64,000 nt of DNA. Source: Bradyrhizobium sp. Gha. Lineage in GTDB: Bacteria > Pseudomonadota > Alphaproteobacteria > Rhizobiales > Xanthobacteraceae. The notes beneath the pieces were generated by a model, which saw only the letters and a list, made by a program, of their open reading frames with translations, searched no databases and was not told the DNA's origin. The stretch spans positions 180,001 through 244,000 of the forward strand of contig NZ_FOQM01000007.1 in the NCBI RefSeq assembly GCF_900113735.1, in the 5' to 3' direction. Shown in pieces: positions 45,688 to 54,340 of the stretch; position 1 is the stretch's first letter, and every line of letters starts with the position of its first letter. Both the position numbers and the translations under genes were made by a program.

Positions 45688-45913
45688 GGAGAGAGCGGAG
45701 GCCTGCGTCCTTCCCAACACGTCCTTCGCACGCTGGCCGAACACGATCTTGCGTGATTCCTCGTCCAACAGCACTTTCACGAGTTTTCCGATCGCGCCCC
45801 CGCCTGCCTTCCCTGTCATCGCCGCTGGAATAGAGGCCGACTTTCGTTGTTCTGTACCTCGACGTTAAGACATGGCAGACAGAGGCGCAATCACAACCCG
45901 CCGGGAGGGACCC

Positions 45914-46936
45914 ATGCTGTTTCCAACGACCATCGCCGGCTCCTTGCCGAAGCCGGAATGGCTCGCCGAGCCCAACATGCTCTGGGCACCCTGGAAGTCG
46001 GAAGGCGACGAGCTGCTGCGTGCCAAGCGCGATGCGACGCTGATCTGGCTGAAGATCCAGGAAGACGCCGGCGTCGACATCGTCACCGAAGGCGAGCAGG
46101 CCCGGCAGCATTTCGTCCACGGTTTTCTCGAGAAGATCGAGGGCATCGACTTCGCGCACAAGGTCGAGATGGGCATCCGCAAGGACCGCTACAAGGCGAT
46201 GGTGCCGCAGGTGATCGCTCCGCTCCGGCTGAAGGGCCGCATCCATGCTGACGAGGCCCGCGTGGCGCGCACGCACACCAAGAAGAAGCTGAAATTCACC
46301 CTGCCCGGTCCGATGACCATCATCGACACGATTGCGGACCGCCATTATGGCGACCGCGTCAAGATGGCCTTTGCCTTCGCCGAGCTGTTGAACGAGGAAG
46401 CCAGGGCGCTGCAGGCCGACGGCGTCGATCTCGTGCAGTTCGACGAGCCCGCCTTCAACGTCTACATGGACGAGGTCAACGACTGGGGCATCAAGGCGCT
46501 GGAGCGCGCGGCGCAGGGGCTCACTTGCGCCACCGCCGTGCACATCTGCTACGGCTACGGCATCAAGGCCAACACCGACTGGAAGCAAACGCTCGGCGCC
46601 CAATGGCGGCAATACGAGCAGATCTTCCCGGCAATCGACGCCAGTCCGATCCAGCAGGTCGCGATCGAGTGCCGCAATTCGAAGGTGCCCCTCGATCTGC
46701 TCGCGCTGCTCAAGAATAAAATCGTACAGGCCGGCGTGATCGATGTCGCCAGCGATACGGTCGAGACGGCAGAGGACGTCGTGCAGGTGATCGACGCCGT
46801 CTCGAAATTCGTACCCAAGAGCAACATCATCGCCACCACCAATTGCGGCATGGCGCCGATGCGGCGCGAGATCGCCGAAGCCAAGCTGATGGCGCTGGGC
46901 GCCGGCGCCGCGCTGGCGCGCGAGAAGCTGGGGTAG
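45914..46936 (+). CDS. cobalamin-independent methionine synthase core (MetE C-terminal domain-like)
   Basis: 340 residues equal to the C-terminal catalytic half of MetE. Zinc ligands are visible in HICYGYG (His-x-Cys), the Glu/Cys of IECRNSK and TNCGMAP (Cys). FPTTIAGSLPKPEWL opens the domain and LPGPMTIIDTI follows. The N-terminal MetE domain is absent, so it is the short core-type enzyme. Family members transfer a methyl group to homocysteine or a related thiol. Core-only proteins may use methyl donors other than methyltetrahydrofolate. ATG at 45914 follows GGGAGGGA. The frame begins 14 codons earlier without a ribosome binding site. Confidence 0.88.
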   Translation: MLFPTTIAGSLPKPEWLAEPNMLWAPWKSEGDELLRAKRDATLIWLKIQEDAGVDIVTEGEQARQHFVHGFLEKIEGIDFAHKVEMGIRKDRYKAMVPQVIAPLRLKGRIHADEARVARTHTKKKLKFTLPGPMTIIDTIADRHYGDRVKMAFAFAELLNEEARALQADGVDLVQFDEPAFNVYMDEVNDWGIKALERAAQGLTCATAVHICYGYGIKANTDWKQTLGAQWRQYEQIFPAIDASPIQQVAIECRNSKVPLDLLALLKNKIVQAGVIDVASDTVETAEDVVQVIDAVSKFVPKSNIIATTNCGMAPMRREIAEAKLMALGAGAALAREKLG

Positions 46937-46954
46937 CGGCCAATCCGACCATCG

Positions 46955-47617
46955 CTACGATAGCGCGCTCGGATGCAGCACGGCTTGATAGCCCGCATTC
47001 AGAGTGCGCAGTGTCGACGGCGGCGTCAGCAACATCGGGTGATCGAGGACGCCCGTATGCGGCACGTAGCCCGCAAATGACCAGAGCCACGCCGCGCCTT
47101 GCATCACGAGAAAGCTCTGCTCGCCCTGCTGCACCATCGTGCCGTCGGGCAATTCCGCGAGCGGCACCGGAAGCGCGTGCAGCCGTTTCTTGCCACGATC
47201 CAGCCGCTCACGATGCAGGACAGCGTCCATCGCCTTCGCGCTGATGCCGCTCTCGTCGTTTCCCTTCTCCCACGCCGCGCGAAAGCGCTTGGCATCGTCG
47301 CGTCGGCAGAAGAAGCAGGGCCGATGGCCGGCCGCAAAGGCGGTGGCCTCATCGAGAAAGAACAGTTCGGTCCAGCTCTGCCGCGCCATTACCGGACGTC
47401 GCCATCCCCGGAATTGGCACAGGCAGGTGATCCAGGCCGGCGACGACCAGCGCTTGTTCAGCAGGGTCCTGGTCGCCGGATCATGGATGATGCCGCGATT
47501 GCCGGTGAACATGCCACGGTGTGGCGTAGCGATGATCTCGCCGGTCGGCGTGACGCGGTTTTGCAGGGGGCGAGTAGCGAATGGCGAATTGCGAGTGGAG
47601 GGACTGCTATTGGCCAT
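46955..47617 (-). CDS. hypothetical protein with repeat-derived N-terminus
   Basis: 220 residues. The body (from LQNRVTPTGEIIATPHRGMF) is a conserved unknown family with HRPCFFCRRDDAKRFR, whose Cys-x2-Cys and His may bind metal, and a C-terminal SFAGYVPHTGVLDHP segment. The first 18 or so residues (ANSSPSTRNSPFATR) are encoded by the inverted repeat at 47571-47637, which also supplies the start codon. Homologues as I recall them are shorter here, so the repeat appears to have been captured as coding sequence. Convergent with the methionine synthase gene, 18 bp between stops. Confidence 0.7.
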   Translation of the reverse strand: MANSSPSTRNSPFATRPLQNRVTPTGEIIATPHRGMFTGNRGIIHDPATRTLLNKRWSSPAWITCLCQFRGWRRPVMARQSWTELFFLDEATAFAAGHRPCFFCRRDDAKRFRAAWEKGNDESGISAKAMDAVLHRERLDRGKKRLHALPVPLAELPDGTMVQQGEQSFLVMQGAAWLWSFAGYVPHTGVLDHPMLLTPPSTLRTLNAGYQAVLHPSALS

Positions 47618-47637
47618 TCACTATTCGCCATTCGCGT
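47571..47637. repeat. inverted repeat GCGAATGGCGAA / TTCGCCATTCGC
   Basis: Arms GCGAATGGCGAA (47577-47588) and TTCGCCATTCGC (47624-47635) enclose CTATTGGCCATTCACTA. The element covers the start codon and first codons of the gene at 46955-47617 and lies between it and the phosphoribosyltransferase gene. Confidence 0.75.
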
Positions 47638-47641
47638 TTGA

Positions 47642-48169
47642 TCACGCCGCGCCCTCGCGCAGCGGCGGGTGGTAGGACAGCGCGGTATCCCAGGGGAAGA
47701 AGATCCAGGTGTCCTGCGAGACCTCCGTGATGAAGGTGTCGACCAGCGGGCGCCCCTTCGGCTTGGCGTAGACGGTGGCGAAATGCGCGTCAGGCAGCAT
47801 CTCGCGCACCAGCTTGCCGGTCTTGCCGGTGTCGACGAGGTCGTCGACGATCAACAGTCCCTTGCCGGTCCCGCCGCCGAGCTTCATTGCCTGTTCTGAA
47901 ATGCCCTTGAGGACCTGAAGCTCGCCCTGCTTGTCATGATCGTAGCTGGCGATGCAGACGGTATCGATCACGCGCACCCCGAGTTCGCGCGCCACGATCG
48001 CGGCCGGTACCAGGCCGCCGCGGGTGATCGCGATCACCGCATGGAACGGACCGACCTCGTTGAGCCGCCAGGTCAGCGCCCGGCAATCCCGGTGGAACTG
48101 ATCCCACGACACGGGAAAGGGCCGGCCTGCCCGTTCCTCTGCGCTCAATTGCGGTGTTTCACCAGCCAT
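47642..48169 (-). CDS. gpt: xanthine phosphoribosyltransferase
   Basis: 175 residues of the purine phosphoribosyltransferase family. The PRPP-binding motif [13 protein letters not shown] is at about 105-117. [22 protein letters not shown] precedes it and the C-terminal [15 protein letters not shown] is the Gpt purine-specificity region. It salvages xanthine or guanine to XMP or GMP. Expressed in the same direction as the CinA-like gene upstream (36 bp apart). A repeat element lies immediately after its stop. Confidence 0.9.
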   Translation of the reverse strand: MAGETPQLSAEERAGRPFPVSWDQFHRDCRALTWRLNEVGPFHAVIAITRGGLVPAAIVARELGVRVIDTVCIASYDHDKQGELQVLKGISEQAMKLGGGTGKGLLIVDDLVDTGKTGKLVREMLPDAHFATVYAKPKGRPLVDTFITEVSQDTWIFFPWDTALSYHPPLREGAA

Positions 48170-48205
48170 TATCGTCTCCTGCTTCGTGCGTCGGCAGCTA
48201 GGTTG

Positions 48206-48943
48206 CTAGCGCGTGATGTTCAATCCCGCCAGCATGTCCTTCACCGCCGCCATCGCTGCTGCGAGCTTGTCCGCGTCGCGCGAGCGCACCACCAGATTGG
48301 TGTTTGGCTTCTGCTCCTCGTCCATGAAAGGATAGCTGCCGATGATGGTGTCGGGATGGGCGGCGGCGATCGCGCGCAAGGGGCTGCCGATGTCGCCCTC
48401 CCGCGCATTGGCGCGGACCGATTCCGAGAGCATGCGCACGCCCGATTTCAGCTTCGGCGAGACGATGTCCATCATCGCCTGCATGATCGAGGGCACACCC
48501 GCCATGACGATGACATTGCCGATCTTGAAGCCAGGCGCGAGGATGGTCGCGCTCTGGATCAGCTCGGCGCCATCGGGGATGCGGGCCATGCGCAGGCGGG
48601 CCTCGTTGAGGTCCTGCTCGCTCCAGCGCTCCTTGAAACGTGCGACCACTTCGGGATGATGGTCGATGCCGACGCCGAACGCCTTGGCCACGCTGTCGGC
48701 GGTGATGTCGTCATGGGTCGGCCCGATGCCGCCGGTGGTGAACACGTAGGTGTAGCGATGCCGCAGTGCATCCAACGCGGCGATGATGTCGGACTCGTCG
48801 TCGGAGACGACCCGGACTTCCTTCAGGTCGATGCCGATATTGGTCAAATATTCGGCGATGAAGCCGATATTCTTGTCCTTGGTCCGGCCGGACAGGATTT
48901 CATCCCCGATGACCAGAATGCCCGCCGTGACGATCTCGCTCAT
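48206..48943 (-). CDS. CinA-like competence/damage-inducible protein A (molybdopterin-binding domain)
   Basis: 245 residues made of the MoCF/MogA-type domain of CinA: ILVIGDEILSGRTKDKN, VFTTGGIGPTHDDITADSVA and VIVMAGVPSIMQAMM. The C-terminal nicotinamide-nucleotide amidase domain of full CinA is missing, as is common in Alphaproteobacteria. The protein may act as a nucleotide pyrophosphatase or as a scaffold. The exact reaction is not sure. Divergent from the ATP-grasp operon that starts at 49166. The 222-bp gap holds no other gene. Confidence 0.88.
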   Translation of the reverse strand: MSEIVTAGILVIGDEILSGRTKDKNIGFIAEYLTNIGIDLKEVRVVSDDESDIIAALDALRHRYTYVFTTGGIGPTHDDITADSVAKAFGVGIDHHPEVVARFKERWSEQDLNEARLRMARIPDGAELIQSATILAPGFKIGNVIVMAGVPSIMQAMMDIVSPKLKSGVRMLSESVRANAREGDIGSPLRAIAAAHPDTIIGSYPFMDEEQKPNTNLVVRSRDADKLAAAMAAVKDMLAGLNITR

Positions 48944-49165
48944 ACCTTAAGTCCCTCACCTCTGGTCCCGACTTTGCCGAGGTAACGCGTTGAAGTCACG
49001 CGGTTTTGCTGCCGAAATAAGCAGTCCTCAGCCATTTTTTCAGGCAGGCCGCCAGCCATCCCCGACAAATGCTGCTGGTCCATGCTTATCGCGCTGGCCC
49101 GCCCCTTGCTACCACATGAAAGTCATGCACTCTTGCCGCATGGCCAAGGAGAACAGTCGGCATCT

Positions 49166-50584
49166 ATGGCAGTCGCGTTTGATGAAATGAATATTCCCGG
49201 CGGGGACCTTCGCCCCGCCTATCAGGAGCTGGCACGCTGGCTCGAGGAGACGCCTCCCGAGGCGCTCGAATATCGCCGCCAGGAGGCCGAGCTCCTGTTC
49301 CGCCGCATCGGCATTACCTTCGCGGTCTACGGGGATTCGGAATCCACCGAGCGCCTGATCCCGTTCGACGTGATCCCGCGGATCATGTCCGGCAAGGAAT
49401 GGACGGTGCTGGAAAAGGGACTGAAGCAGCGCGTCAAGGCGCTGAACATGTTCCTGCGCGACATCTATCACGGCCGTGACATCCTCCGCGCCGAGATCGT
49501 ACCCGACGATCTGATCTTCCAGAACCCGGTCTTTCGTCCCGAGATGAACGGCCAGCAGGTACCGCACGACGTCTACGTGCACATCGCCGGCATCGATGTC
49601 ATCAGGGTCGATGCCAACGACTTCATCGTGCTGGAGGACAATGCGCGCACGCCATCCGGCGTGTCCTACATGCTGGAAAACCGCGAGATCATGATGCGGT
49701 TGTTTCCCGATCTGTTCGCCCGGCACCGGGTGGCGCCGGTCGAGCGCTATCCCGACGAGTTGCTCGCCGCGCTCCGCTCGGTCGCGCCGCAGAGCGCCTC
49801 GGGCGAGCCGACGGTCGCCCTGTTGACACCGGGTGTCTACAACTCCGCCTACTACGAACATTCCTTCCTTGCCGACAAGCTCGGCATCGAACTGGTCGAG
49901 GGCCGCGACCTCATCGTCAAGAACAACGAAGTCTTCATGCGAACGACCGAGGGCGTGAAGCGGGTCGACGTGATCTACCGCCGCGTCGACGATGATTTCC
50001 TCGATCCCCTCACCTTCCGTCCCGATTCGGCGCTCGGCGTGCCCGGGCTGATGTCGGCCTATGCCGCCGGCAACATCACCCTCGCCAACGCGGTGGGCAC
50101 CGGCATCGCCGACGACAAGGCGATCTACTCCTACATGCCCGACATCCTGAGATTCTATCTCGGCGAGGAGCCTATCCTGAAGAACGTGCAGACCTGGCGC
50201 TGCCGCGAGCCGAAAGATCTCGCCTATGTGCTCGATCATCTCGGCGAGCTCGTGGTCAAGGAGGTGCACGGCTCCGGCGGTTACGGCATGCTGATCGGCC
50301 CCGCCGCGACCAAGGCCACGATCGAGGCGTTCCGCGAAAAGCTCAAGCGGGAGCCGGAAGGCTTCATCGCGCAGCCGACGCTGGCGCTTTCGACCTGCCC
50401 GACCTGCACGGCCTCGGGCCTTGCGCCGCGCCATGTCGACCTGCGGCCGTTCGTGCTCACCGGCAGCAAGAGCACGACGATCGTGCCGGGCGGGCTGACG
50501 CGCGTGGCGCTGAAGGAAGGCTCCCTCGTGGTGAATTCGAGCCAGGGCGGCGGCACCAAAGACACCTGGATTTTGGACGAGTAG
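49166..50584 (+). CDS. circularly permuted ATP-grasp type 2 family protein
   Basis: 472 residues. First gene of the Anbu-associated operon. LRPAYQELARWLEE opens the protein. A circularly permuted ATP-grasp core follows, with PDDLIFQNPVFRPEMNG, VDANDFIVLEDNARTPSGVS, LVVKEVHGSGGYGMLIGPAA (lysine and glycine-rich loop for ATP) and the C-terminal LRPFVLTGSKSTTIVPGGLT. The DE/DN acidic residues should bind Mg. Family members are predicted peptide or amide ligases that join a carboxylate to an amine through an acyl-phosphate. No product is established. ATG at 49166 gives the conserved start. The next gene begins 4 nt after its stop. Confidence 0.9.
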   Translation: MAVAFDEMNIPGGDLRPAYQELARWLEETPPEALEYRRQEAELLFRRIGITFAVYGDSESTERLIPFDVIPRIMSGKEWTVLEKGLKQRVKALNMFLRDIYHGRDILRAEIVPDDLIFQNPVFRPEMNGQQVPHDVYVHIAGIDVIRVDANDFIVLEDNARTPSGVSYMLENREIMMRLFPDLFARHRVAPVERYPDELLAALRSVAPQSASGEPTVALLTPGVYNSAYYEHSFLADKLGIELVEGRDLIVKNNEVFMRTTEGVKRVDVIYRRVDDDFLDPLTFRPDSALGVPGLMSAYAAGNITLANAVGTGIADDKAIYSYMPDILRFYLGEEPILKNVQTWRCREPKDLAYVLDHLGELVVKEVHGSGGYGMLIGPAATKATIEAFREKLKREPEGFIAQPTLALSTCPTCTASGLAPRHVDLRPFVLTGSKSTTIVPGGLTRVALKEGSLVVNSSQGGGTKDTWILDE

Positions 50585-50588
50585 TCAG

Positions 50589-51533
50589 ATGCTGTCGCGT
50601 ACCGCCGAAAATCTCTATTGGCTCGCCCGCTACGTCGAACGGGCCGAATATCTCGCACGCACCATCGATGCGACCCTGCGCGTCACCGCGCTTCCCGCGG
50701 CGTATATCGGCAAGACCAACGAATGGGACTCGGCGCTGCTCACCGCCGGGGTCGCGGAAAGCTTCTATCAGAGCCATGAGGAAGCCAACGAGCACAATGT
50801 CGTCGACTACCTCTCGTTTTCCGCCGACAATCCGTCCTCGATCAGGAACTGCATCGAGGCCGCGCGGCTGAACTCGCGCTCGGTTCGCACGGCGCTGACG
50901 AGCGAGATGTGGGACACGATCAATTCGGCCTGGATCGAACTTCAGGCGGTCTGGAGCAAGGGCACCTCCACCCGCGAGGACCTCGCCAAGTTCCTGCGCT
51001 TCGTGCAGGAAACATCGCTGCGGTTCGATGGCTCGGCCTACCGGACCATGCTGCGCAACGACGCCTACTGGTTCTCCCGCCTCGGCCTGCATCTGGAGCG
51101 CGCCGACAACACGGCACGCATTCTCGACGTGAAGTATCACGTGCTGCTGCCCGAAGAGGAGCATGTCGGCGGTCCGCTGGACTTCTATCAGTGGAGCTCG
51201 ATCCTGCGCTCGGTGTCGGCGCTGACGGCCTATCATTGGGTCTACCGCGAGACGCTGAAACCCTGGCTGGTGGCGGATCTGCTCATTCTCAACGGGACGC
51301 TGCCGCGCTCGCTGGCGAGCTGCTACGAAAATCTCGTGCGCAACCTCGACCAGATCGGCGTCGCCTATGGCCGTCAGGGTCCGGCCCAGCGTCACGCCCG
51401 CGGCATCCGCAACCGGCTGGAACACAGCAACATGAACGACATTTTCCAGCATGGCGTGCATGAATTCATTCAGGAATTCATCGCCGACAATTCCAGGCTG
51501 GGCGAAATCATTACGAAGCAGTATTTGATCTAG
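50589..51533 (+). CDS. alpha-E domain protein
   Basis: 314 residues, almost entirely alpha-helical, beginning MLSRTAENLYWLARYVERAE, the signature of the alpha-E family. A second conserved block is NDAYWFSRLGLHLERADNTA. The fold has regularly placed Glu and Arg that may form an active site. In some related proteins alpha-E is fused to the ATP-grasp domain, which argues for direct cooperation with the gene 4 nt upstream. Reaction unknown. An interspersed repeat (51557-51655) follows it inside the operon. Confidence 0.9.
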   Translation: MLSRTAENLYWLARYVERAEYLARTIDATLRVTALPAAYIGKTNEWDSALLTAGVAESFYQSHEEANEHNVVDYLSFSADNPSSIRNCIEAARLNSRSVRTALTSEMWDTINSAWIELQAVWSKGTSTREDLAKFLRFVQETSLRFDGSAYRTMLRNDAYWFSRLGLHLERADNTARILDVKYHVLLPEEEHVGGPLDFYQWSSILRSVSALTAYHWVYRETLKPWLVADLLILNGTLPRSLASCYENLVRNLDQIGVAYGRQGPAQRHARGIRNRLEHSNMNDIFQHGVHEFIQEFIADNSRLGEIITKQYLI

Positions 51534-51556
51534 TCGAACAGGGACTCTCACTCATC

Positions 51557-51655
51557 GTCATTCCGGGGCGCGCGCAGCGCGAACCCGGAATCTCGAGATT
51601 CTAAGGTGCGCAACTGCGCACCGGAGTTCGGTCCTGCGGACCGCCCCGGAATGAC
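51557..51655. repeat. palindromic repeat, family A (inside the Anbu operon)
   Basis: CGTCATTCCGGGGCG at the left pairs with CGCCCCGGAATGACG at the right. An inner AACCCGGAATCTCGAGATTC is shared with 37070-37148, and the centre differs. It separates the alpha-E and transglutaminase genes. Confidence 0.8.
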
Positions 51656-51668
51656 GGAATTGAACACC

Positions 51669-52517
51669 ATGCGCCTGCGAATCCAGCACACCACCACCTA
51701 TCGCTACGAGCCGGCCGCAACCAGCGTGATCCAGATCCTGCGCATGACGCCGTGCAGCCATGACGGGCAGTATGTGGCGGAATGGCAGATCGACGTCTCC
51801 ACAGACACCAAGCTCGACATGCACGAAGACGCGTTCGGCAATGTCACCCATGTGCTGTCCTGCGGGCCGCTGAGCGACATCAAGATCACCGCCGAAGGAC
51901 TGATCGAGACCCATGATACCGGCGGCGTGCTGCGCGGCGCGGACGAGCGGTTTCCCGCCGACATGTTCCTGCGCACCACCGACCTCACGACCGCCAATCC
52001 AGCGATGATCGCAGTTGCGCGCCAGCTGCGCAGCGAGGCCGAGAGCGACACGCTCGGCTTCCTGCACACGCTGATGTCGCAAATCAGCGACCACATGACG
52101 TTCGACGAGGATCCCACCAACAGCGGCACCTCGGCCGCCGAAGCTTTCACGCTCAAGCGCGGCGTCTGCCAGGACTATGCCCATATCTTCATCGCCTGCG
52201 CCCGCATCGGCGGCGTGCCGGCGCGTTTCGTCTCCGGTCATTTCCTGCGCTCCGACGGTACCGTGCATCAGGATGCCGGGCATGCTTGGGCGGAAGCCCA
52301 CGTCGATGGTCTCGGCTGGGTCGGTTTCGATCCCGCCAACAGCATCTGCACCACCGACGCCCATGTCCGCGTCGCGATCGGGCTCGACTATCTCGGCGCA
52401 GCACCGGTACGCGGCACCCGCTATGGCGGCGGCACGGAGACGCTGGCGGTTACGGTCAAGGTCGAGCAGGCCGGTCGCGGCGGCCAGTCGCAATCGCAGT
52501 CCCAGCGGCAGAGCTAG
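51669..52517 (+). CDS. transglutaminase-like protein of the Anbu operon
   Basis: 282 residues. An N-terminal beta domain (MRLRIQHTTTYRYEPAATS, typical Transglut_N) precedes the cysteine-protease-like core with Cys in RGVCQDYAHIF, His in DAGHAWAEAHV and Asp in VGFDPANS. The triad is complete. Such proteins act as peptidases or amide-bond-exchanging enzymes. Here the context suggests processing of the peptide made by the ATP-grasp/alpha-E pair. No signal peptide, so cytoplasmic. ATG at 51669 lies just after the repeat. The tail is Gln/Ser-rich. The Anbu gene follows 88 bp later. Confidence 0.9.
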   Translation: MRLRIQHTTTYRYEPAATSVIQILRMTPCSHDGQYVAEWQIDVSTDTKLDMHEDAFGNVTHVLSCGPLSDIKITAEGLIETHDTGGVLRGADERFPADMFLRTTDLTTANPAMIAVARQLRSEAESDTLGFLHTLMSQISDHMTFDEDPTNSGTSAAEAFTLKRGVCQDYAHIFIACARIGGVPARFVSGHFLRSDGTVHQDAGHAWAEAHVDGLGWVGFDPANSICTTDAHVRVAIGLDYLGAAPVRGTRYGGGTETLAVTVKVEQAGRGGQSQSQSQRQS

Positions 52518-52605
52518 TCGTCCGGCGTGCCCCCCAGGGAATCGGGGTTGGAGCGGCCTCGGAAATTGGCTAGTAATTCCGCGCAAACGCGTTCGGGGGC
52601 TGGAA

Positions 52606-53364
52606 ATGACCTATTGTTGTGGAATCCTGGTTCGGGACGGGCTCGTGATGATCGCCGATACCCGCACCAATGCCGGCCTCGACAACGTCTCGACCTTCCG
52701 CAAGCTGCACATCTTCTCCAAGCCCGGCGACCGCATCATGGCGATCGCCAGCGCCGGCAACCTCGCCATCAGCCAGTCGGTGCTCTCGACGCTGACCGAA
52801 GGCCTCGAAGACCCCAACACGGGCGAGGTCGAGACGCTGATGAACGCGCCGACCATGTTCCAGGCCGCCCAGCGCATCGGCCGGGCGATCCGGGCTGTGC
52901 ATGCGACCGAGGGACCGGCGCTGAGATCCGAGGACGTGTCCTTCGACGTCTCCTTCCTGTTCGGTGGCCAGATCAAGGGCTCCCGCATGCGCCTGTTCAT
53001 GATCTACACAGCAGGCAATTTCATCGAGTGCACCACCGACACGCCCTATCTGCAGATCGGCGAGCACAAATACGGCAAGCCGGTGCTCGACCGCGCCATG
53101 CACTACGACGTCGAACTCTACGAGGCGCTGAAGACCGGCCTGATCTCGATGGACTCGACGATGCGGTCCAACCTCGGTGTCGGCCTCCCGATCGACGTGC
53201 TGGTGGTGCGGGCCGATGCCTGCGAGGCCGATCTCAACCACCGCATCGAGGCCGGCGAGCCCTATTTCCATGATCTGCGCTCGCGCTGGTCGGCAGCCTT
53301 GCGCGCGGCGCATCAGAACATTCCGCGGCCGCCCTACAAGAACGAAAAAGAACCCAAGACCTGA
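52606..53364 (+). CDS. Anbu, bacterial proteasome-type peptidase
   Basis: 252 residues of the Ntn-hydrolase fold. After Met removal the N-terminal nucleophile is Thr1 ([12 protein letters not shown]), with Asp17 in IADTRTNAG and Lys32 in FRKLHIF at the positions of the 20S proteasome beta and HslV active site. Known Anbu proteins (ancestral beta subunit) assemble into helical or open-ring oligomers and occur in the same operon as ATP-grasp, alpha-E and transglutaminase genes, exactly as here. Natural substrate unknown. The C-terminal tail is Lys-rich and disordered. The SDR gene starts 25 bp later and may be co-transcribed. Confidence 0.92.
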   Translation: MTYCCGILVRDGLVMIADTRTNAGLDNVSTFRKLHIFSKPGDRIMAIASAGNLAISQSVLSTLTEGLEDPNTGEVETLMNAPTMFQAAQRIGRAIRAVHATEGPALRSEDVSFDVSFLFGGQIKGSRMRLFMIYTAGNFIECTTDTPYLQIGEHKYGKPVLDRAMHYDVELYEALKTGLISMDSTMRSNLGVGLPIDVLVVRADACEADLNHRIEAGEPYFHDLRSRWSAALRAAHQNIPRPPYKNEKEPKT

Positions 53365-53389
53365 CAACTCGAAGAAAAGGCAGGAAACG

Positions 53390-54148
53390 ATGAGTGAAGC
53401 GAAAAAAATCGCAGTGGTGACGGGCGCCGGCACCGGCGTCGGACGCGCCGCATCGCTGGCGCTGATGAACATCGGCTTCACCGTGGTGCTGGCCGGCCGC
53501 AGGCTCGACATGCTCGAGGAGACAGCGAAGCTCGGCCCCGCAGGCAAGAGCCTGTGCGTGACTGCCGACATGACCAAGCCCGAGTCCATCGCCGCGCTGT
53601 TCGACAAGGTGAAGGCGACCTATGGCCGGCTCGACGTGCTGTTCAACAATGCCGGCATGGGCGCGCCGGCCGTGAATTTCGAGGACCTCAGCCTCGAGCA
53701 GTGGCAGGCGGTGGTGAACACCAACCTCACCGGCCCGTTCCTGTGCACCCAGCACGCCTTCCGCATCATGAAGGACCAGACCCCGCGCGGCGGTCGCATC
53801 ATCAACAACGGCTCGATCTCGGCGCACGCGCCGCGGCCGTTTTCGGCGGCCTACACCTCGACCAAGCACGCCATCACGGGCCTGACCAAGGCCTCCAACC
53901 TCGACGGCCGCATGTACGACATCGCGGTCGGCCAGGTCGACATCGGCAATGCCGCGACGCCGATGACCGATCGCATGGTCAACGGCCCCGGCGTGCTGCA
54001 GCCCGACGGCACCACCAAGCACGAGCCGCGCATGGACGCGAAGGCGGTCGGCGATGCCGTCGCCTACATGGCCGGCCTGCCGCTCGATGCCAACGTGCTG
54101 ACGATGACGGTCATGGCCACCAAGATGCCGTTCGTCGGACGCGGCTGA
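53390..54148 (+). CDS. SDR-family oxidoreductase
   Basis: 252 residues, classical short-chain dehydrogenase. NAD(P) motif TGAGTGVG (about 11-18), structural NNAG, catalytic Ser in [10 protein letters not shown] and Tyr-x3-Lys in YTSTKHA. An Arg after strand 2 (AGRRLDML) favours NADP(H). Substrate unknown. CAGGAAAC precedes the ATG. It lies 25 bp after the Anbu gene in the same direction, so it is probably read with that operon, although SDRs are not a regular member of it. A short interspersed repeat begins 11 bp after its stop. Confidence 0.88.
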   Translation: MSEAKKIAVVTGAGTGVGRAASLALMNIGFTVVLAGRRLDMLEETAKLGPAGKSLCVTADMTKPESIAALFDKVKATYGRLDVLFNNAGMGAPAVNFEDLSLEQWQAVVNTNLTGPFLCTQHAFRIMKDQTPRGGRIINNGSISAHAPRPFSAAYTSTKHAITGLTKASNLDGRMYDIAVGQVDIGNAATPMTDRMVNGPGVLQPDGTTKHEPRMDAKAVGDAVAYMAGLPLDANVLTMTVMATKMPFVGRG

Positions 54149-54158
54149 ACCCAAAAAA

Positions 54159-54182
54159 CGAAAACAACCCCATGCACAGTAG
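54159..54182. repeat. short interspersed repeat (copy 2 of 2)
   Basis: CGAAAACAACCCCATGCAC followed by AGTAG. Copy 1 is at 16851-16874. On the minus strand it would begin a reading frame MGLFSFFG, but no gene is supported. Confidence 0.6.
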
Positions 54183-54243
54183 GCGTCGAACGACGCCTGC
54201 TGCGGGGGTGATTTGAGCCAAGTCCGCCCGCTGTCTCGACAAT

Positions 54244-54300
54244 CGTCGTTGCGAGCCAACGGGTCCGCGCGAAGCGCGGCCCCGTTGGCTCGCAATGACG
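54244..54300. repeat. palindromic repeat, near-perfect long hairpin
   Basis: GCGAGCCAACGGG-TC-CGCGC-GAA-GCGCGG-CCCGTTGGCTCGC: 18 of 20 positions pair. The ends CGTTGCGAG and CTCGCAATGACG link it to family B. It lies between the SDR gene and the 3' end of the kinase gene, so it may act as a bidirectional terminator. Confidence 0.8.
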
Positions 54301-54340
54301 GAGGAGAGGGCGGACGCTACTCGCGGGTCGTGAGACCTGG

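Noticed and set aside
45688..45913. Riboswitch (SAM or cobalamin) before the MetE-core gene
   Set aside because: I could not find a conserved SAM-II or B12-box core. The region shows only weak structure.
49109..50434. 441-residue minus-strand frame
   Set aside because: Antisense to the ATP-grasp gene, whose family motifs are clear. Shadow composition.
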